DNA from: Shinella zoogloeoides
GTDB taxonomy: Bacteria; Pseudomonadota; Alphaproteobacteria; Rhizobiales; Rhizobiaceae
NCBI RefSeq assembly: GCF_022682305.1
Contig: NZ_CP093528.1
Coordinates: 2,617,501 to 2,681,500, forward strand
Reading direction: 5' to 3'
DNA length: 64,000 nt
Within the stretch, counting starts at the first letter, position 1; each line of letters opens with the position of its first letter. Under the pieces are notes generated by a model that was not told the DNA's origin, made no database searches, and saw only the letters and a list, made by a program, of their open reading frames with translations. Positions 13,952-23,157 of the stretch are shown here, piece after piece. Position numbers and translations under genes: made by a program.

Positions 13952-14404
13952 TCACGCCTCGAACATGATCGAGCGGACGGAGGAGATCAGCTTCTGCGTC
14001 GGCAGGTTGGAGAAATTCCTGTCGATCTCGGCTGTGGTCAACGTACGCGCCCTGTCGGAGAGCTTGCTGCGCAGGTCGCCCAGCGTCTGCGGCGCTGCGC
14101 AGATGACGAGCCGGTCGAAAGCGCCTTCGGCAGCATAGTCATCGATGCGGCCGGCGATCTCGGCGGTGAATTTCTGCTGTTCCTCACGCACCGGATCGCT
14201 GGAATATTCCATGGCGGAACGGCCGGGACCGACGGAGGAATGGCTGCGCCCGGGCCTGTCGGCCATGATGTCCTGCGCCTTCTTCGGCTCCCAGCGAAAG
14301 ATTTCCTGCTCCGGATTCTGCTGGCCGTCCTTCAGCAGGTTTACCCCCTTGAGCAGGCGTGCCTGATTGCCGTCGGCGGCGAGAATCCAGGTCGTAGCGG
14401 TCAT
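13952..14404 (-). CDS. host attachment family protein
   Basis: This 150-residue protein matches the family annotated as protein required for attachment to host cells, known from Agrobacterium. Features are WILAADGNQARLLKG at the N-terminus, DPVREEQQKFTAEIAGRIDDYA and FDRLVICAAPQTLGDLR, ending in a conserved FSNLPTQKL helix. The fold resembles peptidyl-release-factor-like RNA-binding domains, so a role in translation or stress is as plausible as attachment. GGGAGGGAAAC precedes the ATG. It is monocistronic, 109 bp from the kinase start. Confidence 0.87.
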   Translation of the reverse strand: MTATTWILAADGNQARLLKGVNLLKDGQQNPEQEIFRWEPKKAQDIMADRPGRSHSSVGPGRSAMEYSSDPVREEQQKFTAEIAGRIDDYAAEGAFDRLVICAAPQTLGDLRSKLSDRARTLTTAEIDRNFSNLPTQKLISSVRSIMFEA

Positions 14405-14892
14405 GTTTCCCTCCCGTAGCGAGATTCATGGATACGCAGATCGCTTCTGCGCCGGGAAGCATCCAACAGGATTGTGGCAGGATGCGTATCGGTTCAACGC
14501 AGGGCGGAGGCTCAGGTTCCTGATTTCGCAAGGATCGCGGCGCCCTCCTTTCGCAGGTGCGAAAGTAACACTTGACTTTTCGCCACAAAACAACGACATG
14601 AGCCGCAGCGTCGCCCTTCGGCCGCCGCGTGAGCGAGCCAGCGATTTCCCGAACAGGGATGCCAAGAAGGACAAGCGCAAGAGAAGGATCCGCCTCCCAT
14701 TTTGCGGATGACTGCGCAGACGATAGCCAACCAACCCACAAGTTCCCAATTCACGCGGGGTTCTTGACGCCAGACGAAACCGGAAGCGCATGGTGCGTTC
14801 CGGCCTGAAGTAGTTCCAGCAAAAGTGTGACGCGGTTTTGCGTCCGGAACTGCGTTCGGGAAAGTCGTTTGGCGCCCCCGAAAGGTATTGCT
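14405..14892. other. gene-free stretch upstream of the RNA helicase gene
   Basis: These 488 bases lie between the divergent attachment-protein and helicase genes. No frame here resembles a protein. The last 80 bases hold a short Rhizobiales-type repeat (separate entry). A TTGACT at 14572 could be a -35 box, but no good -10 follows at normal spacing. A long 5' leader for the helicase, as often seen for cold-responsive DEAD-box genes, would fit but is not proven. Confidence 0.5.
14813..14854. repeat. Rhizobiales-type interspersed repeat unit
   Basis: The block GTTCCAGCAAAAGTGTG, then CGCGGTTTTGCGTCCGGAAC, has the form of the short repeat scattered between genes in many Rhizobiales genomes (AAAAGTG-GAAGCGGTTTT-CGTCCGGA variants). 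GTTCC and GGAAC at its ends are inverted. It sits directly upstream of the helicase gene. The assignment rests on recall of the family, and only one copy is evident here. Confidence 0.45.
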
Positions 14893-16323
14893 TTGACCAC
14901 TTTCCACGACCTCGGCCTCTCGAAGACCATCGTCGCCACCCTTTCCGCGCTCGGCTTCGAGAAAGCCACGCCGATCCAGGAAAAGGCCATCCCGCTCGTC
15001 CTCGAAGGCTCGGACCTCATCGGCCTCGCCCAGACGGGCACCGGCAAGACGGCCGCCTTCGGCCTGCCGATGATCGAGAAGCTTCTCGCCGACACCCGTC
15101 GTCCCGACCCGCGCAACATCCGCGCCCTCATTCTCGCCCCGACCCGCGAACTGGTGAACCAGATCGCTGATAACCTGCGCGACTTCGTGAAGAAGACGCC
15201 GCTGCGCGTCGTCACCGTCGTCGGCGGTGCTTCGATCAACAAGCAGTCGGAAATGCTGAACCGCGGCACCGACATCCTCGTCGCCACGCCGGGCCGCCTG
15301 CTCGACCTCGTCGCCCGCAAGTCGGTGACGCTGACGCAGGCCCGCTACCTCGTGCTCGACGAAGCTGACCAGATGCTCGATCTGGGCTTCATCCATGACC
15401 TGCGCAAGATTTCGAAGATGGTGCCGAAGAACCGCCAGACGCTGCTCTTCTCGGCCACCATGCCGAAGCTGATCGCCGAGCTTGCCGGCGAATATCTCAG
15501 CAACCCGAAGAAGGTCGAAGTCACCCCGCCCGGCAAGGCCGCCGACAAGGTGGAGCAGTATGTCCACCACGTTCCCGGCAAGGACCAGAAGACGCAGATC
15601 CTAAAGCAGACGCTCACCGCCAACCCGGATGGCCTGTCGCTCGTCTTCTCGCGCACCAAGCACGGCGCCGAGAAGCTGATGAAGCATCTCGACCAGGTCG
15701 GCTTCAAGGCCGCCTCGATCCACGGCAACAAGAGCCAGGGCCAGCGCGAGCGTGCCCTCAAGGCTTTCCGTGACGGCGAAATCCGCGTGCTGGTCGCCAC
15801 CGACGTCGCCGCCCGCGGCATCGACATTCCGGGCGTCACCCACGTCTACAACTACGACCTGCCGGAAGTGCCGGACGCCTATGTCCACCGTATCGGCCGC
15901 ACGGCCCGCAACGGCCGCGACGGCATCGCCATCGCCTTCTGCGCACCGGACGAAGCACATCTCCTGCGTGACATCGAGCGGCTGATGGGCATCAAGATCG
16001 CCGTCGCCAGCGGCGAAGCCCCGGCCGAAGTCAGCACGGCAGGCCCCGGCGGCAAGTCCCGCAAGGGCCGCAACAGCCGTGGCGGCGGCCAGCGCTCCGG
16101 CAACGGCCGCGCCGCCAACCGCCCGGCCCGCCAGCCCTTCGGCGACGGCGCACAGGCCGAAGCCGGCGCGCCGTCCGGCGCCAAGCGCCCGCAGCACGGC
16201 CGCCCCGCCCAGAAGCAGGGCGACCGCCAGAACCGCAACCACGGCGGCAACGGCCAGCCCGGCCGCCCGCAGCGCAGCGGCAAGCCGCGCCGCCCGGAAG
16301 GCCAGCGCCGCGAACAGGCGTAA
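14893..16323 (+). CDS. DEAD-box ATP-dependent RNA helicase, RhlE-like
   Basis: This 476-residue SF2 helicase should unwind structured RNA in ribosome assembly or decay. All core motifs are present: Q motif ATPIQEKAIP, Walker A AQTGTGKTAAF, PTREL, TPGRLLD, DEAD in VLDEADQMLDLGF, SATMP, and HRIGRTARNG. From about residue 375 the tail is a low-complexity basic stretch rich in Arg, Gly, Gln and Asn (RGGGQRSGNGRAANRPARQ), typical of RhlE-type RNA-binding tails. I chose the TTG at 14893, with AAAGG seven bases upstream, because the protein then begins with the family-type TTFHDLGLSK. A GTG at 14827 would add residues encoded in the repeat. Confidence 0.94.
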   Translation: MTTFHDLGLSKTIVATLSALGFEKATPIQEKAIPLVLEGSDLIGLAQTGTGKTAAFGLPMIEKLLADTRRPDPRNIRALILAPTRELVNQIADNLRDFVKKTPLRVVTVVGGASINKQSEMLNRGTDILVATPGRLLDLVARKSVTLTQARYLVLDEADQMLDLGFIHDLRKISKMVPKNRQTLLFSATMPKLIAELAGEYLSNPKKVEVTPPGKAADKVEQYVHHVPGKDQKTQILKQTLTANPDGLSLVFSRTKHGAEKLMKHLDQVGFKAASIHGNKSQGQRERALKAFRDGEIRVLVATDVAARGIDIPGVTHVYNYDLPEVPDAYVHRIGRTARNGRDGIAIAFCAPDEAHLLRDIERLMGIKIAVASGEAPAEVSTAGPGGKSRKGRNSRGGGQRSGNGRAANRPARQPFGDGAQAEAGAPSGAKRPQHGRPAQKQGDRQNRNHGGNGQPGRPQRSGKPRRPEGQRREQA

Positions 16324-16346
16324 GCGGATAGTGCATTGGAATGAGG

Positions 16347-16372
16347 AAACGGCGGGCTTCGGCCCGCCGTTT
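16347..16372 (+). terminator. Rho-independent terminator after the helicase gene
   Basis: A perfect 11-bp stem, AAACGGCGGGC with GCCCGCCGTTT, closes a TTCG tetraloop 23 bp after the helicase stop. The A-rich left arm and T-rich right arm let it work in both directions, serving the convergent EamA gene too. Confidence 0.93.
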
Positions 16373-16386
16373 TCGTTTATGCACCC

Positions 16387-17271
16387 TCACTCGGCCGGCG
16401 CCACATCCTTGCGATTGGTAAGGTACACCCCCGCCACCACGATCACCGTGCCGAGGATCATCGGAACCGTCAGCTCCTCACCAAAAATCGCGGCCGCCTG
16501 CAGCGCCGCGATGGGCGGCACCAGATAGATGAGCGAGGCCGCGCGCGAGACCTGTCCGCGGCGAATGAGGTAGAGCAACAGCAGGATCGCCCCCATCGAG
16601 ATGCCGAGCACCGACCAGGCAAGCAGCGCGAAAAAAGCAAAGCTTATCTCGACATGCGGGGTTTCGAGACCGAGTGCGAGAGGCAGCGTGACGATCAGCG
16701 CACCGACATATTGCAGCGTGGCGACGGCGCGAATGTCGCCGGTCTGGAGGTGCTGCTTCTGATAGATCGTGCCGTAGGTCACGGCGGCCATGCCGAGCAT
16801 GTTGACGAGGATGGCGAGGGCCGGGATTTCCGCCGCGCCCTGACCGAAGAATTTCGGCAGCACGGCGATGAGCACGCCGAAAAAGCCGAGACAGAGGCCA
16901 AGCTTCTGCGTGACGCTCAACCGCTCGCCGATGAAGAACGGTGCCGCCAGCGCCGTCATCAGCGGCTGGAGCGCGGCGATGATCGAGGACAGCGCCGCCG
17001 GCACGCCCTCGCCGATCGCCCACCAGACCGCGCCGAGATAGATACCGTGCAGGAAAACACCGGAGACGATGGCGTGCAGGACGGTGCGTCCGTCGCGCGG
17101 CCAGGAGGCACCGGACGCAACGCAAAGCCCCGCGAACAGGACGGCCGCGGTGAGATAGCGGATGCACAGGAAGGTCAGCGGCTCCGAAAGCAGGGCCGCG
17201 AACTTGGCGACGACCCAACCCGTGGACCAAAGCAGGACGAAAATGGCCGGAGCCAGGCGATCGAGGGACAT
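16387..17271 (-). CDS. DMT-superfamily transporter (EamA, drug/metabolite exporter)
   Basis: This 294-residue inner-membrane protein consists of two EamA repeats, about ten hydrophobic helices in all. The first repeat begins RLAPAIFVLLWSTGWVVAKFA and contains PLTFLCIRYLTAAVLFA. The second contains YGTIYQKQHLQTGDIRAVATLQYVGA and YLVPPIAALQAAAIFGEELTVPMILGTVIVVAGVYL. The substrate cannot be read from sequence; relatives export amino acids or other metabolites. It is convergent with the RNA helicase gene and shares its terminator. Confidence 0.9.
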   Translation of the reverse strand: MSLDRLAPAIFVLLWSTGWVVAKFAALLSEPLTFLCIRYLTAAVLFAGLCVASGASWPRDGRTVLHAIVSGVFLHGIYLGAVWWAIGEGVPAALSSIIAALQPLMTALAAPFFIGERLSVTQKLGLCLGFFGVLIAVLPKFFGQGAAEIPALAILVNMLGMAAVTYGTIYQKQHLQTGDIRAVATLQYVGALIVTLPLALGLETPHVEISFAFFALLAWSVLGISMGAILLLLYLIRRGQVSRAASLIYLVPPIAALQAAAIFGEELTVPMILGTVIVVAGVYLTNRKDVAPAE

Positions 17272-17569
17272 GGGATTTCCGGCAGCACGACAAGCAATGC
17301 GCGAGCGTTAGGGCCTGCCCCTTTGATGGTCAAAGGAATTTCCTTGATGCTTAGGTTCAGACAAAGCCATCGGTGACCATGCTTTCGGCATCTGCCCACC
17401 GTTTCGGCAGAGCGATGCGCCGGTGTGGGCGACACCTCTCGAAAAACCGTCGCGCCGGCCGGTTTCCGCGCACTCAAAGCGGTGTGAGAATTCTTTCCCG
17501 CTAATTGAGCATGGTTCTTGCATTGCCCCAGATCTTGTACTCAAATGACGGAAAATGGGGAACACGCCT

Positions 17570-18979
17570 TTGGCATTTGACGAAATGATGAATGCGGACT
17601 CCGGTTCGCGGCAGCCGTATCAGAACTACCATGAATGGTACGAAGCACAGGATCGGGCGCGCCTGATCGCCAAATCGAGAGACGCCGAAAACCTCTTTCG
17701 AAAAACCGGCATCACCTTCGCGGTCTACGGACACGCAGACAGTTCCGAAAAACTCATCCCCTTCGACATCATACCGCGCATCATCTCTGGCCGGGAATGG
17801 CGCAAGCTGGCCCAGGGCATCGAGCAGCGGGTCATCGCCCTCAACGCCTTCCTCGACGACATCTACCACAAGCAGGAAATCATCAAGGCGGGCCGCATCC
17901 CGCGCGAACTGATCGAGCGCAACGAGGCGTTCCTGCCGCAGATGATCGGCTTCAAGCCGCCGGGCGGCGTCTATACCCACATCGTCGGCACCGACATCGT
18001 GCGCACCGGCGAGGACCAGTTCTACGTTCTGGAGGACAATGCCCGCACCCCGTCCGGCGTCAGCTACATGCTGGAGAACCGGGAAACCATGATGCAGATG
18101 TTCCCGGAGCTGTTTCACCTCAACAAGGTGCGCCCGGTCGAGGACTACCCGAAACTGCTGCGCCAGAGCCTCGCCTCACTCGCGCCGCCCGGCTGTTCGG
18201 GAAAACCGCGCGTCGCGGTGCTGACGCCCGGCATCTTCAACTCCGCCTATTACGAACACGCCTTCCTCGCCGACATGATGGGCGTGGAGCTGGTCGAAGG
18301 CTCGGACCTGCGCGTCGTCGACGGCAAGGTGAAGATGCGCACCACCCGCGGCTACGAGGCCATCGACGTGCTCTATCGCCGCGTCGACGACGACTTCCTC
18401 GACCCCCTCACCTTCCGGCCGGATTCCGCCCTCGGCATTCCCGGCATCATGGATGTCTACAAGGCCGGCAACATCACCATCGCCAACGCCCCCGGCACCG
18501 GCATTTCCGACGACAAGGCGATCTATTCCTACATGCCCGAGATCGTGGAATTCTACACGGGGCGCAAGGCGATCCTGGAGAACGTGCCGACGTGGCGCTG
18601 CTCGGAGGAGGACAGCCTGAAATACGTGCTGGAGCACCTCAGCGAACTCGTCGTCAAGGAAGTGCACGGCTCGGGCGGCTACGGCATGCTCGTCGGCCCC
18701 ACCGCCTCGAAGAAGGAATGCGCGGCCTTCGCCGAAAAGCTGAAGGCCCGACCGGCGAACTACATCGCCCAGCCGACGCTCTCGCTCTCCACGGTCCCGA
18801 TCCTCGTGAAGAAGGGCATCGCGCCCCGTCACGTCGATCTTCGGCCCTATGTGCTCGTTTCCGACAAGGTGCAGATCATTCCCGGCGGGCTGACCCGCGT
18901 GGCGCTGAAGGAAGGCTCGCTGGTGGTGAACTCCAGCCAGGGCGGCGGCACGAAGGACACCTGGGTTCTGGAGGACTGA
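17570..18979 (+). CDS. circularly permuted type 2 ATP-grasp protein
   Basis: This protein of about 469 residues belongs to the circularly permuted ATP-grasp family (COG2308): MAFDEMMN start, PYQNYHEWY, GITFAVYG, PFDIIPRIISGREW, YVLEDNARTPSGVSYMLENR, ELVVKEVHGSGGYGMLVGP and PGGLTRVAL near the end. TTG at 17570, with GGGGAA nine bases upstream, yields the family-type MAFDEM start; the ATG at 17555 is an alternative adding five residues. It is followed after 4 bp by an alpha-E gene and then a transglutaminase gene. This conserved triad is presumed to make or modify an unidentified peptide-like product. Confidence 0.92.
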   Translation: MAFDEMMNADSGSRQPYQNYHEWYEAQDRARLIAKSRDAENLFRKTGITFAVYGHADSSEKLIPFDIIPRIISGREWRKLAQGIEQRVIALNAFLDDIYHKQEIIKAGRIPRELIERNEAFLPQMIGFKPPGGVYTHIVGTDIVRTGEDQFYVLEDNARTPSGVSYMLENRETMMQMFPELFHLNKVRPVEDYPKLLRQSLASLAPPGCSGKPRVAVLTPGIFNSAYYEHAFLADMMGVELVEGSDLRVVDGKVKMRTTRGYEAIDVLYRRVDDDFLDPLTFRPDSALGIPGIMDVYKAGNITIANAPGTGISDDKAIYSYMPEIVEFYTGRKAILENVPTWRCSEEDSLKYVLEHLSELVVKEVHGSGGYGMLVGPTASKKECAAFAEKLKARPANYIAQPTLSLSTVPILVKKGIAPRHVDLRPYVLVSDKVQIIPGGLTRVALKEGSLVVNSSQGGGTKDTWVLED

Positions 18980-18983
18980 GCCG

Positions 18984-19925
18984 ATGCTGGGAAGAACTGC
19001 CAACGGCCTCTACTGGATGTCCCGCTATATCGAGCGGGGCGAGAATATCGCCCGCCTCATCGACGCGGGCCTGCGCATGGCGCTGACACGCTCCGGCTCC
19101 TCCGACGAGGACTGGGACGGCGTGCTGCAAAGCGCCGGCGTGCGCGAGGATTTCGACAGCGTGCACGACAAGCTGACGAGCGCCGACGCCATCGACTACC
19201 TGCTGCGCGACCGCTCCAACCCGTCGAGCGTCATGTCCTGCATCGAGTCCGCGCGCAACAACGCCCGCATGGTGCGCACGGCGCTGACGCGCGAGACCTG
19301 GGAAGCGACGAACGAGTGCTGGATCGAGCTGAAGCAGATCCTCGCCAAGCGCGCCAAGCCCGCCGACATGCCGGAGATCATCGACACGATCAAGCGGCGC
19401 GCCGGCCTCATCCGCGGCGCCTTCCACGGCACGATGCTGCGCGACGACATCTACAATTTCTCGCGCATCGGCACCTTCATCGAGCAGGCGGACAATACCG
19501 CCCGCATCCTCGACGTGAAATACTACGTGCTGCTGCCCGCCATCGCCAAGGTCGGCTCGTCGCTCGACAACAAGCAGTGGGAATCCATCCTGCGCTCCGT
19601 CTCGGCGCACCGCTCCTATAGCTGGGTCTATGACGGCGATTATTCGCCGGCGAACATCGCGGACTTCCTCATCCTCAACGACCGCATGCCGCGCTCGCTC
19701 GCCTATAGCTACGACAAGATCGTCAGCAATCTCGGCTACCTCGCCAAGAGCTACGGCGAGAAGCACGCCGCGCACGAGACGGCCTCCTCGACGCTGATGT
19801 TGCTGCGCAGCCGCAGCATGGAGGACATCATGGAACAGGGCCTCCACGAATTCATCGAGGAGTTCATCGTGCACAACAACCGCCTCGGGGAAGAAATCTC
19901 CGAGGGCTACCGCTTCTACCGTTAG
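18984..19925 (+). CDS. alpha-E domain protein
   Basis: This 313-residue, almost entirely alpha-helical protein of the COG2307 alpha-E family begins MLGRTANGLYWMSRYIERGENIARLIDAG. Other conserved parts are SCIESARNNARMVRTALTRE, FIEQADNTARILDVKYYVLL and MPRSLAYSYDKIVSNL. It always occurs with a circularly permuted ATP-grasp partner, here 4 bp upstream, and usually a transglutaminase, here 14 bp downstream. It is probably a subunit or scaffold of the ligase; biochemistry is unknown. Confidence 0.93.
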   Translation: MLGRTANGLYWMSRYIERGENIARLIDAGLRMALTRSGSSDEDWDGVLQSAGVREDFDSVHDKLTSADAIDYLLRDRSNPSSVMSCIESARNNARMVRTALTRETWEATNECWIELKQILAKRAKPADMPEIIDTIKRRAGLIRGAFHGTMLRDDIYNFSRIGTFIEQADNTARILDVKYYVLLPAIAKVGSSLDNKQWESILRSVSAHRSYSWVYDGDYSPANIADFLILNDRMPRSLAYSYDKIVSNLGYLAKSYGEKHAAHETASSTLMLLRSRSMEDIMEQGLHEFIEEFIVHNNRLGEEISEGYRFYR

Positions 19926-19939
19926 GCCGAGGGTTCGCG

Positions 19940-20764
19940 ATGCGACTGAAGATCAGCCACACGACCGAATACCGCTACGACGATCCGGTGCAATATTCCC
20001 TGCAAAGGCTGCGGCTGACGCCGAAGAGCCAGCCGGGCCAGATCGTGCGCGACTGGAAGACCACCGTGCACGGCGCCCGTCTCGAAGCCGGCTACAGCGA
20101 CCATTTCGGCAACCATGTCGATCTCGTCAGCACGGATGGCGAGCAGGTGGCGATCCGCATCGTCGCCGAGGGCGAGGTGGAGACGGAGGACCGGGCCGGC
20201 GTCTTCGGCCCGCATCAGGGTTTCGTGCCGCTGTGGCTCTTCCTTCGCGAAACGCCGCTGACCAGGCCCGGCAAGCTGATCCGCGACCTCGCAAAGGCCG
20301 CGACGGGCGAGAATGAACTGGCGCGCATGCATGCGCTGATGGCCGCAATCCACGAGACCGTCGCCTACAAACCGGGCGAAACCGCCACCGACACGACGGC
20401 CGAGCAGGCGCTGGAGAAGAAACAGGGCGTCTGCCAGGACCATGCGCATATCGTGCTGTCCGTCGCACGCCATCTCGGCATTCCCGCCCGCTACGTCTCC
20501 GGCTACCTGCTGATGGACGCGCCGGAGCAGACGGCAAGCCACGCCTGGGCGGAAGTGCACCTGCAGGGCCTCGGCTGGGTCGGTTTCGACGCGGCGAACA
20601 ACATCTGCCCGGACGCGCGCTATGTCCGGCTTTCGACCGGCCTCGACTACAAGGACGCCGCACCCGTTTCCGGCATGGTGATGGGCAAGGCGGCCGAGAC
20701 GATGAGCGTTTCCATCACCGTCGAGCCGACCGCCAGCCAGAGCCAGTCGCAAAGCCAGAGCTGA
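19940..20764 (+). CDS. transglutaminase-like cysteine peptidase family protein
   Basis: This 274-residue protein has an N-terminal bacterial transglutaminase-like domain (LKISHTTEYRYDDPVQYSLQRLRLTP) followed by the catalytic core. The triad is visible: Cys in KKQGVCQDHAHI, His in SHAWAEV and Asp in WVGFDAANN. It is third in the ATP-grasp / alpha-E / transglutaminase operon, where it is likely to act as a peptidase or transferase on the product of the other two. The C-terminus ends in a short Ser-Gln repeat (SQSQSQSQS). No signal peptide is evident. Confidence 0.92.
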   Translation: MRLKISHTTEYRYDDPVQYSLQRLRLTPKSQPGQIVRDWKTTVHGARLEAGYSDHFGNHVDLVSTDGEQVAIRIVAEGEVETEDRAGVFGPHQGFVPLWLFLRETPLTRPGKLIRDLAKAATGENELARMHALMAAIHETVAYKPGETATDTTAEQALEKKQGVCQDHAHIVLSVARHLGIPARYVSGYLLMDAPEQTASHAWAEVHLQGLGWVGFDAANNICPDARYVRLSTGLDYKDAAPVSGMVMGKAAETMSVSITVEPTASQSQSQSQS

Positions 20765-20780
20765 AGGCCGCAGCCCTCAC

Positions 20781-21440
20781 CTACCGGGAGGCCATCTGGA
20801 GCAGGCGGCAGAGGTTCACCAGCGCGGCGTCATATCCGCCGCTGCCGATGCCGCGGCAACGCTTGATCATCTGGATACGGTCACGGCGGGGAAGCTGCGA
20901 GAACGCTTGCAGCATCTGCCGGTCGGCTCTCGTGATGCTGTTGCCGCCGGGAGAAACGCCATCGCGCCCGACGCCAAGGCCGATATTCGCATCGAGCAGG
21001 CTCCCACCGCCGACAGTCGCATCAACAGTTGCACCAAGCCCTCCCGCGCCGCCGACCGTGGCGTCGATATCCGCATCCACAAGGCCGCGCGTCCCACCGA
21101 CATCGACCTTGGCGCGGGCATTCACGCCGCTGCCGCCACCGATCGAGGCGGTGGCATCAGAATCGGCAAGCCCTTTCGAACCGCCGACATTCGCCCGGAC
21201 GCCGGCATTGACGCCCCGCGCGCCACCGACGCTGGCGCCCGCCCGCACACCCGCAAGACCGCCGCTGCCGCCAACCGTAGCATTGGCCCCGGTCCTCACG
21301 CTGCCGAGGCTCACCCCGAGGCCGACACTGAGGCCGCCCTTGTCCTGTGCGCCCGCATGGACAGGCACGGCAAGAACTATCGCCGTCAACACGACCGCCG
21401 AAAGCCTGGGGATCGATACCGCATTCGATGCTGCAAACAT
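20781..21440 (-). CDS. secreted glycine-rich repeat protein
   Basis: This 219-residue protein starts with a signal peptide (LSAVVLTAIVLAVPVHAGAQ, cleavage probably after AHAGA or AQ). Residues of about 35-160 form imperfect units of 14-16 residues around (V/I)GG(S/A/T)xG(L/V), with alternating Asp/Asn/Ala-rich turns. The C-terminal 50 residues are different and basic: ADRQMLQAFSQLPRRDRIQMIKRCRGIGSGGYDAALVNLCRLLQ, with two Cys. I do not recognise the family. The repeat could form a beta-roll or beta-solenoid, but that is inference. It is convergent with the transglutaminase gene. Confidence 0.75.
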   Translation of the reverse strand: MFAASNAVSIPRLSAVVLTAIVLAVPVHAGAQDKGGLSVGLGVSLGSVRTGANATVGGSGGLAGVRAGASVGGARGVNAGVRANVGGSKGLADSDATASIGGGSGVNARAKVDVGGTRGLVDADIDATVGGAGGLGATVDATVGGGSLLDANIGLGVGRDGVSPGGNSITRADRQMLQAFSQLPRRDRIQMIKRCRGIGSGGYDAALVNLCRLLQMASR

Positions 21441-21666
21441 GGAAGCCTCCCATCATCGGCCGGTCCGGGATGGATCGGCACCGCATAACGAAAGGTTGCG
21501 CCGCGTCCAGGGTTCCCGCGCCGCCAGGCGGATCGCCGGATAAGGGAAAGGAAGCGTTTTCGCACGTGCACCGCGAGCGCCGCGCTGTGCCGCCCCGATA
21601 CAGATCGGGCGCGGCCTTACTCGGTCGCGCCCGAAAACCGATGATCAATGTGGCAGCGCCGCCGCC

Positions 21667-23100
21667 TTACGCCAGCGTATAGGCGGTCTTGACGGTCGTG
21701 TAGAACTCGTTGGCGTAGCGGCCCTGTTCACGCGAGCCGTGGGACGACCCCTTGCGCCCACCGAAAGGCACGTGGAAATCGACGCCCGCCGTCGGCAGGT
21801 TGACCATGACCATGCCGGCTTCCGCATTGCGCTTGAAATGCGTCGCATGCTTGAGGCTCGTCGTGGCGATGCCGGAGGACAGGCCGAAGGGTGTGTCGTT
21901 TGCGACAGCCAGCGCTTCCTCATAATCCTTCACGCGGATAACCGCGGCGACGGGACCGAAGATCTCCTCGCGCGAGATGCGCATGTCGTTGGTCGCTTCC
22001 GTGAAGAGCGCGGGAGCGAGGTAGAAGCCGGGCGTATCGCGTTTCAGAAGCTCGCCGCCGAAGGCAAGCTTGGCGCCTTCCTTCCGGCCAATCTCGATAT
22101 AGTCCGTATCCTGCTTGAGCTGGCTCTCATCGACGACCGGGCCGATATGCGTGCCGGCCTTCAGCGCATCGTCCACGACGACACCCTTGAGGCGCTCGCC
22201 GACGGCAGCGACGAAGCGGTCATGGATGCCTTCCGTCACGATGACGCGCGAGGAGGCCGTGCAGCGCTGGCCGGTGGAGAAGAAGGCCGAGTTGACGGCG
22301 GCTTCCACGGCAACGGTGAGGTCCGCATCGTCCAGCACGACGAAGGGGTTCTTGCCGCCCATTTCGAGCTGGTACTTGCGGTTATGCTCGACGGAGGCGG
22401 CGGCGACGCGCTTGCCGGTGCCGGTGGAGCCGGTGAAGGTGATGGCGTGCACATCCGGGCTGTCGAGCATGGTCTGGCCGACGACGGAGCCCTTGCCCAT
22501 CACGAGGTTTAGCACGCCCTTCGGCAGGCCGGCGCGCACGAGGATATCGACGATGGCCCAGGAGCAGCCCGGCACCAGCTCGGCCGGCTTGAAGACGACG
22601 GTGTTGCCGTAGCAGAGCGCCGGCGCGATCTTCCACGCCGGAATGGCAATGGGGAAGTTCCACGGCGTGATGATGCCGACGACGCCGACCGGCTCGCGGG
22701 TGATTTCGACGCCGATGTTCGGGCGTACCGAGGGCAGCGCCTCGCCGGCAAGGCGCAGGCACTCGCCCGCGAAGAAATCGAAGATCTGGCCAGCGCGCAC
22801 CGTCTCGCCGATGCCCTCCGCCAGCGTCTTGCCTTCCTCACGCGACAGGAGGCGGCCAAGCTCGTCCTTGCGCGCGAGGATTTCATCCGCCGTCTTGCGC
22901 AGGATGGCGTGGCGCTCGAGGATGCCCGAGCGCGACCAGGCCGGGAACGCCGCCTTGGCCGCTGCGATGGCTGCCTTGGCGTCCTCAGCCGAGGCGCGGG
23001 CATATTCGCCCACGACATCGTTCGTGTTGGACGGGTTGATATTGCGGATCGAATCCGAGCCGACCCATTCGCCGGCGATAAGGTTCTGATGGATAGTCAT
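21667..23100 (-). CDS. aldehyde dehydrogenase, probable alpha-ketoglutaric semialdehyde dehydrogenase
   Basis: This 477-residue NAD(P)-dependent aldehyde dehydrogenase has ITPWNFP, the nucleotide-binding TFTGSTGTGKRVA, the general base Glu in YQLEMGGKNP, the catalytic Cys in FSTGQRCTASSR, and EIFGPVAAV. It lies 57 bp downstream of the AraD1-family gene in the chvE-ggu operon. This context suggests it oxidises 2,5-dioxopentanoate (alpha-ketoglutaric semialdehyde) to 2-oxoglutarate, the last step of non-phosphorylative L-arabinose or hexarate breakdown. Substrate is inferred from context; the family also includes succinate semialdehyde enzymes. Confidence 0.92.
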   Translation of the reverse strand: MTIHQNLIAGEWVGSDSIRNINPSNTNDVVGEYARASAEDAKAAIAAAKAAFPAWSRSGILERHAILRKTADEILARKDELGRLLSREEGKTLAEGIGETVRAGQIFDFFAGECLRLAGEALPSVRPNIGVEITREPVGVVGIITPWNFPIAIPAWKIAPALCYGNTVVFKPAELVPGCSWAIVDILVRAGLPKGVLNLVMGKGSVVGQTMLDSPDVHAITFTGSTGTGKRVAAASVEHNRKYQLEMGGKNPFVVLDDADLTVAVEAAVNSAFFSTGQRCTASSRVIVTEGIHDRFVAAVGERLKGVVVDDALKAGTHIGPVVDESQLKQDTDYIEIGRKEGAKLAFGGELLKRDTPGFYLAPALFTEATNDMRISREEIFGPVAAVIRVKDYEEALAVANDTPFGLSSGIATTSLKHATHFKRNAEAGMVMVNLPTAGVDFHVPFGGRKGSSHGSREQGRYANEFYTTVKTAYTLA

Positions 23101-23157
23101 GGCCGAGGCCTCCTGTCTGTCATCTGCGGACCCGATAGAACCGGGTTGCCGCGCAAA

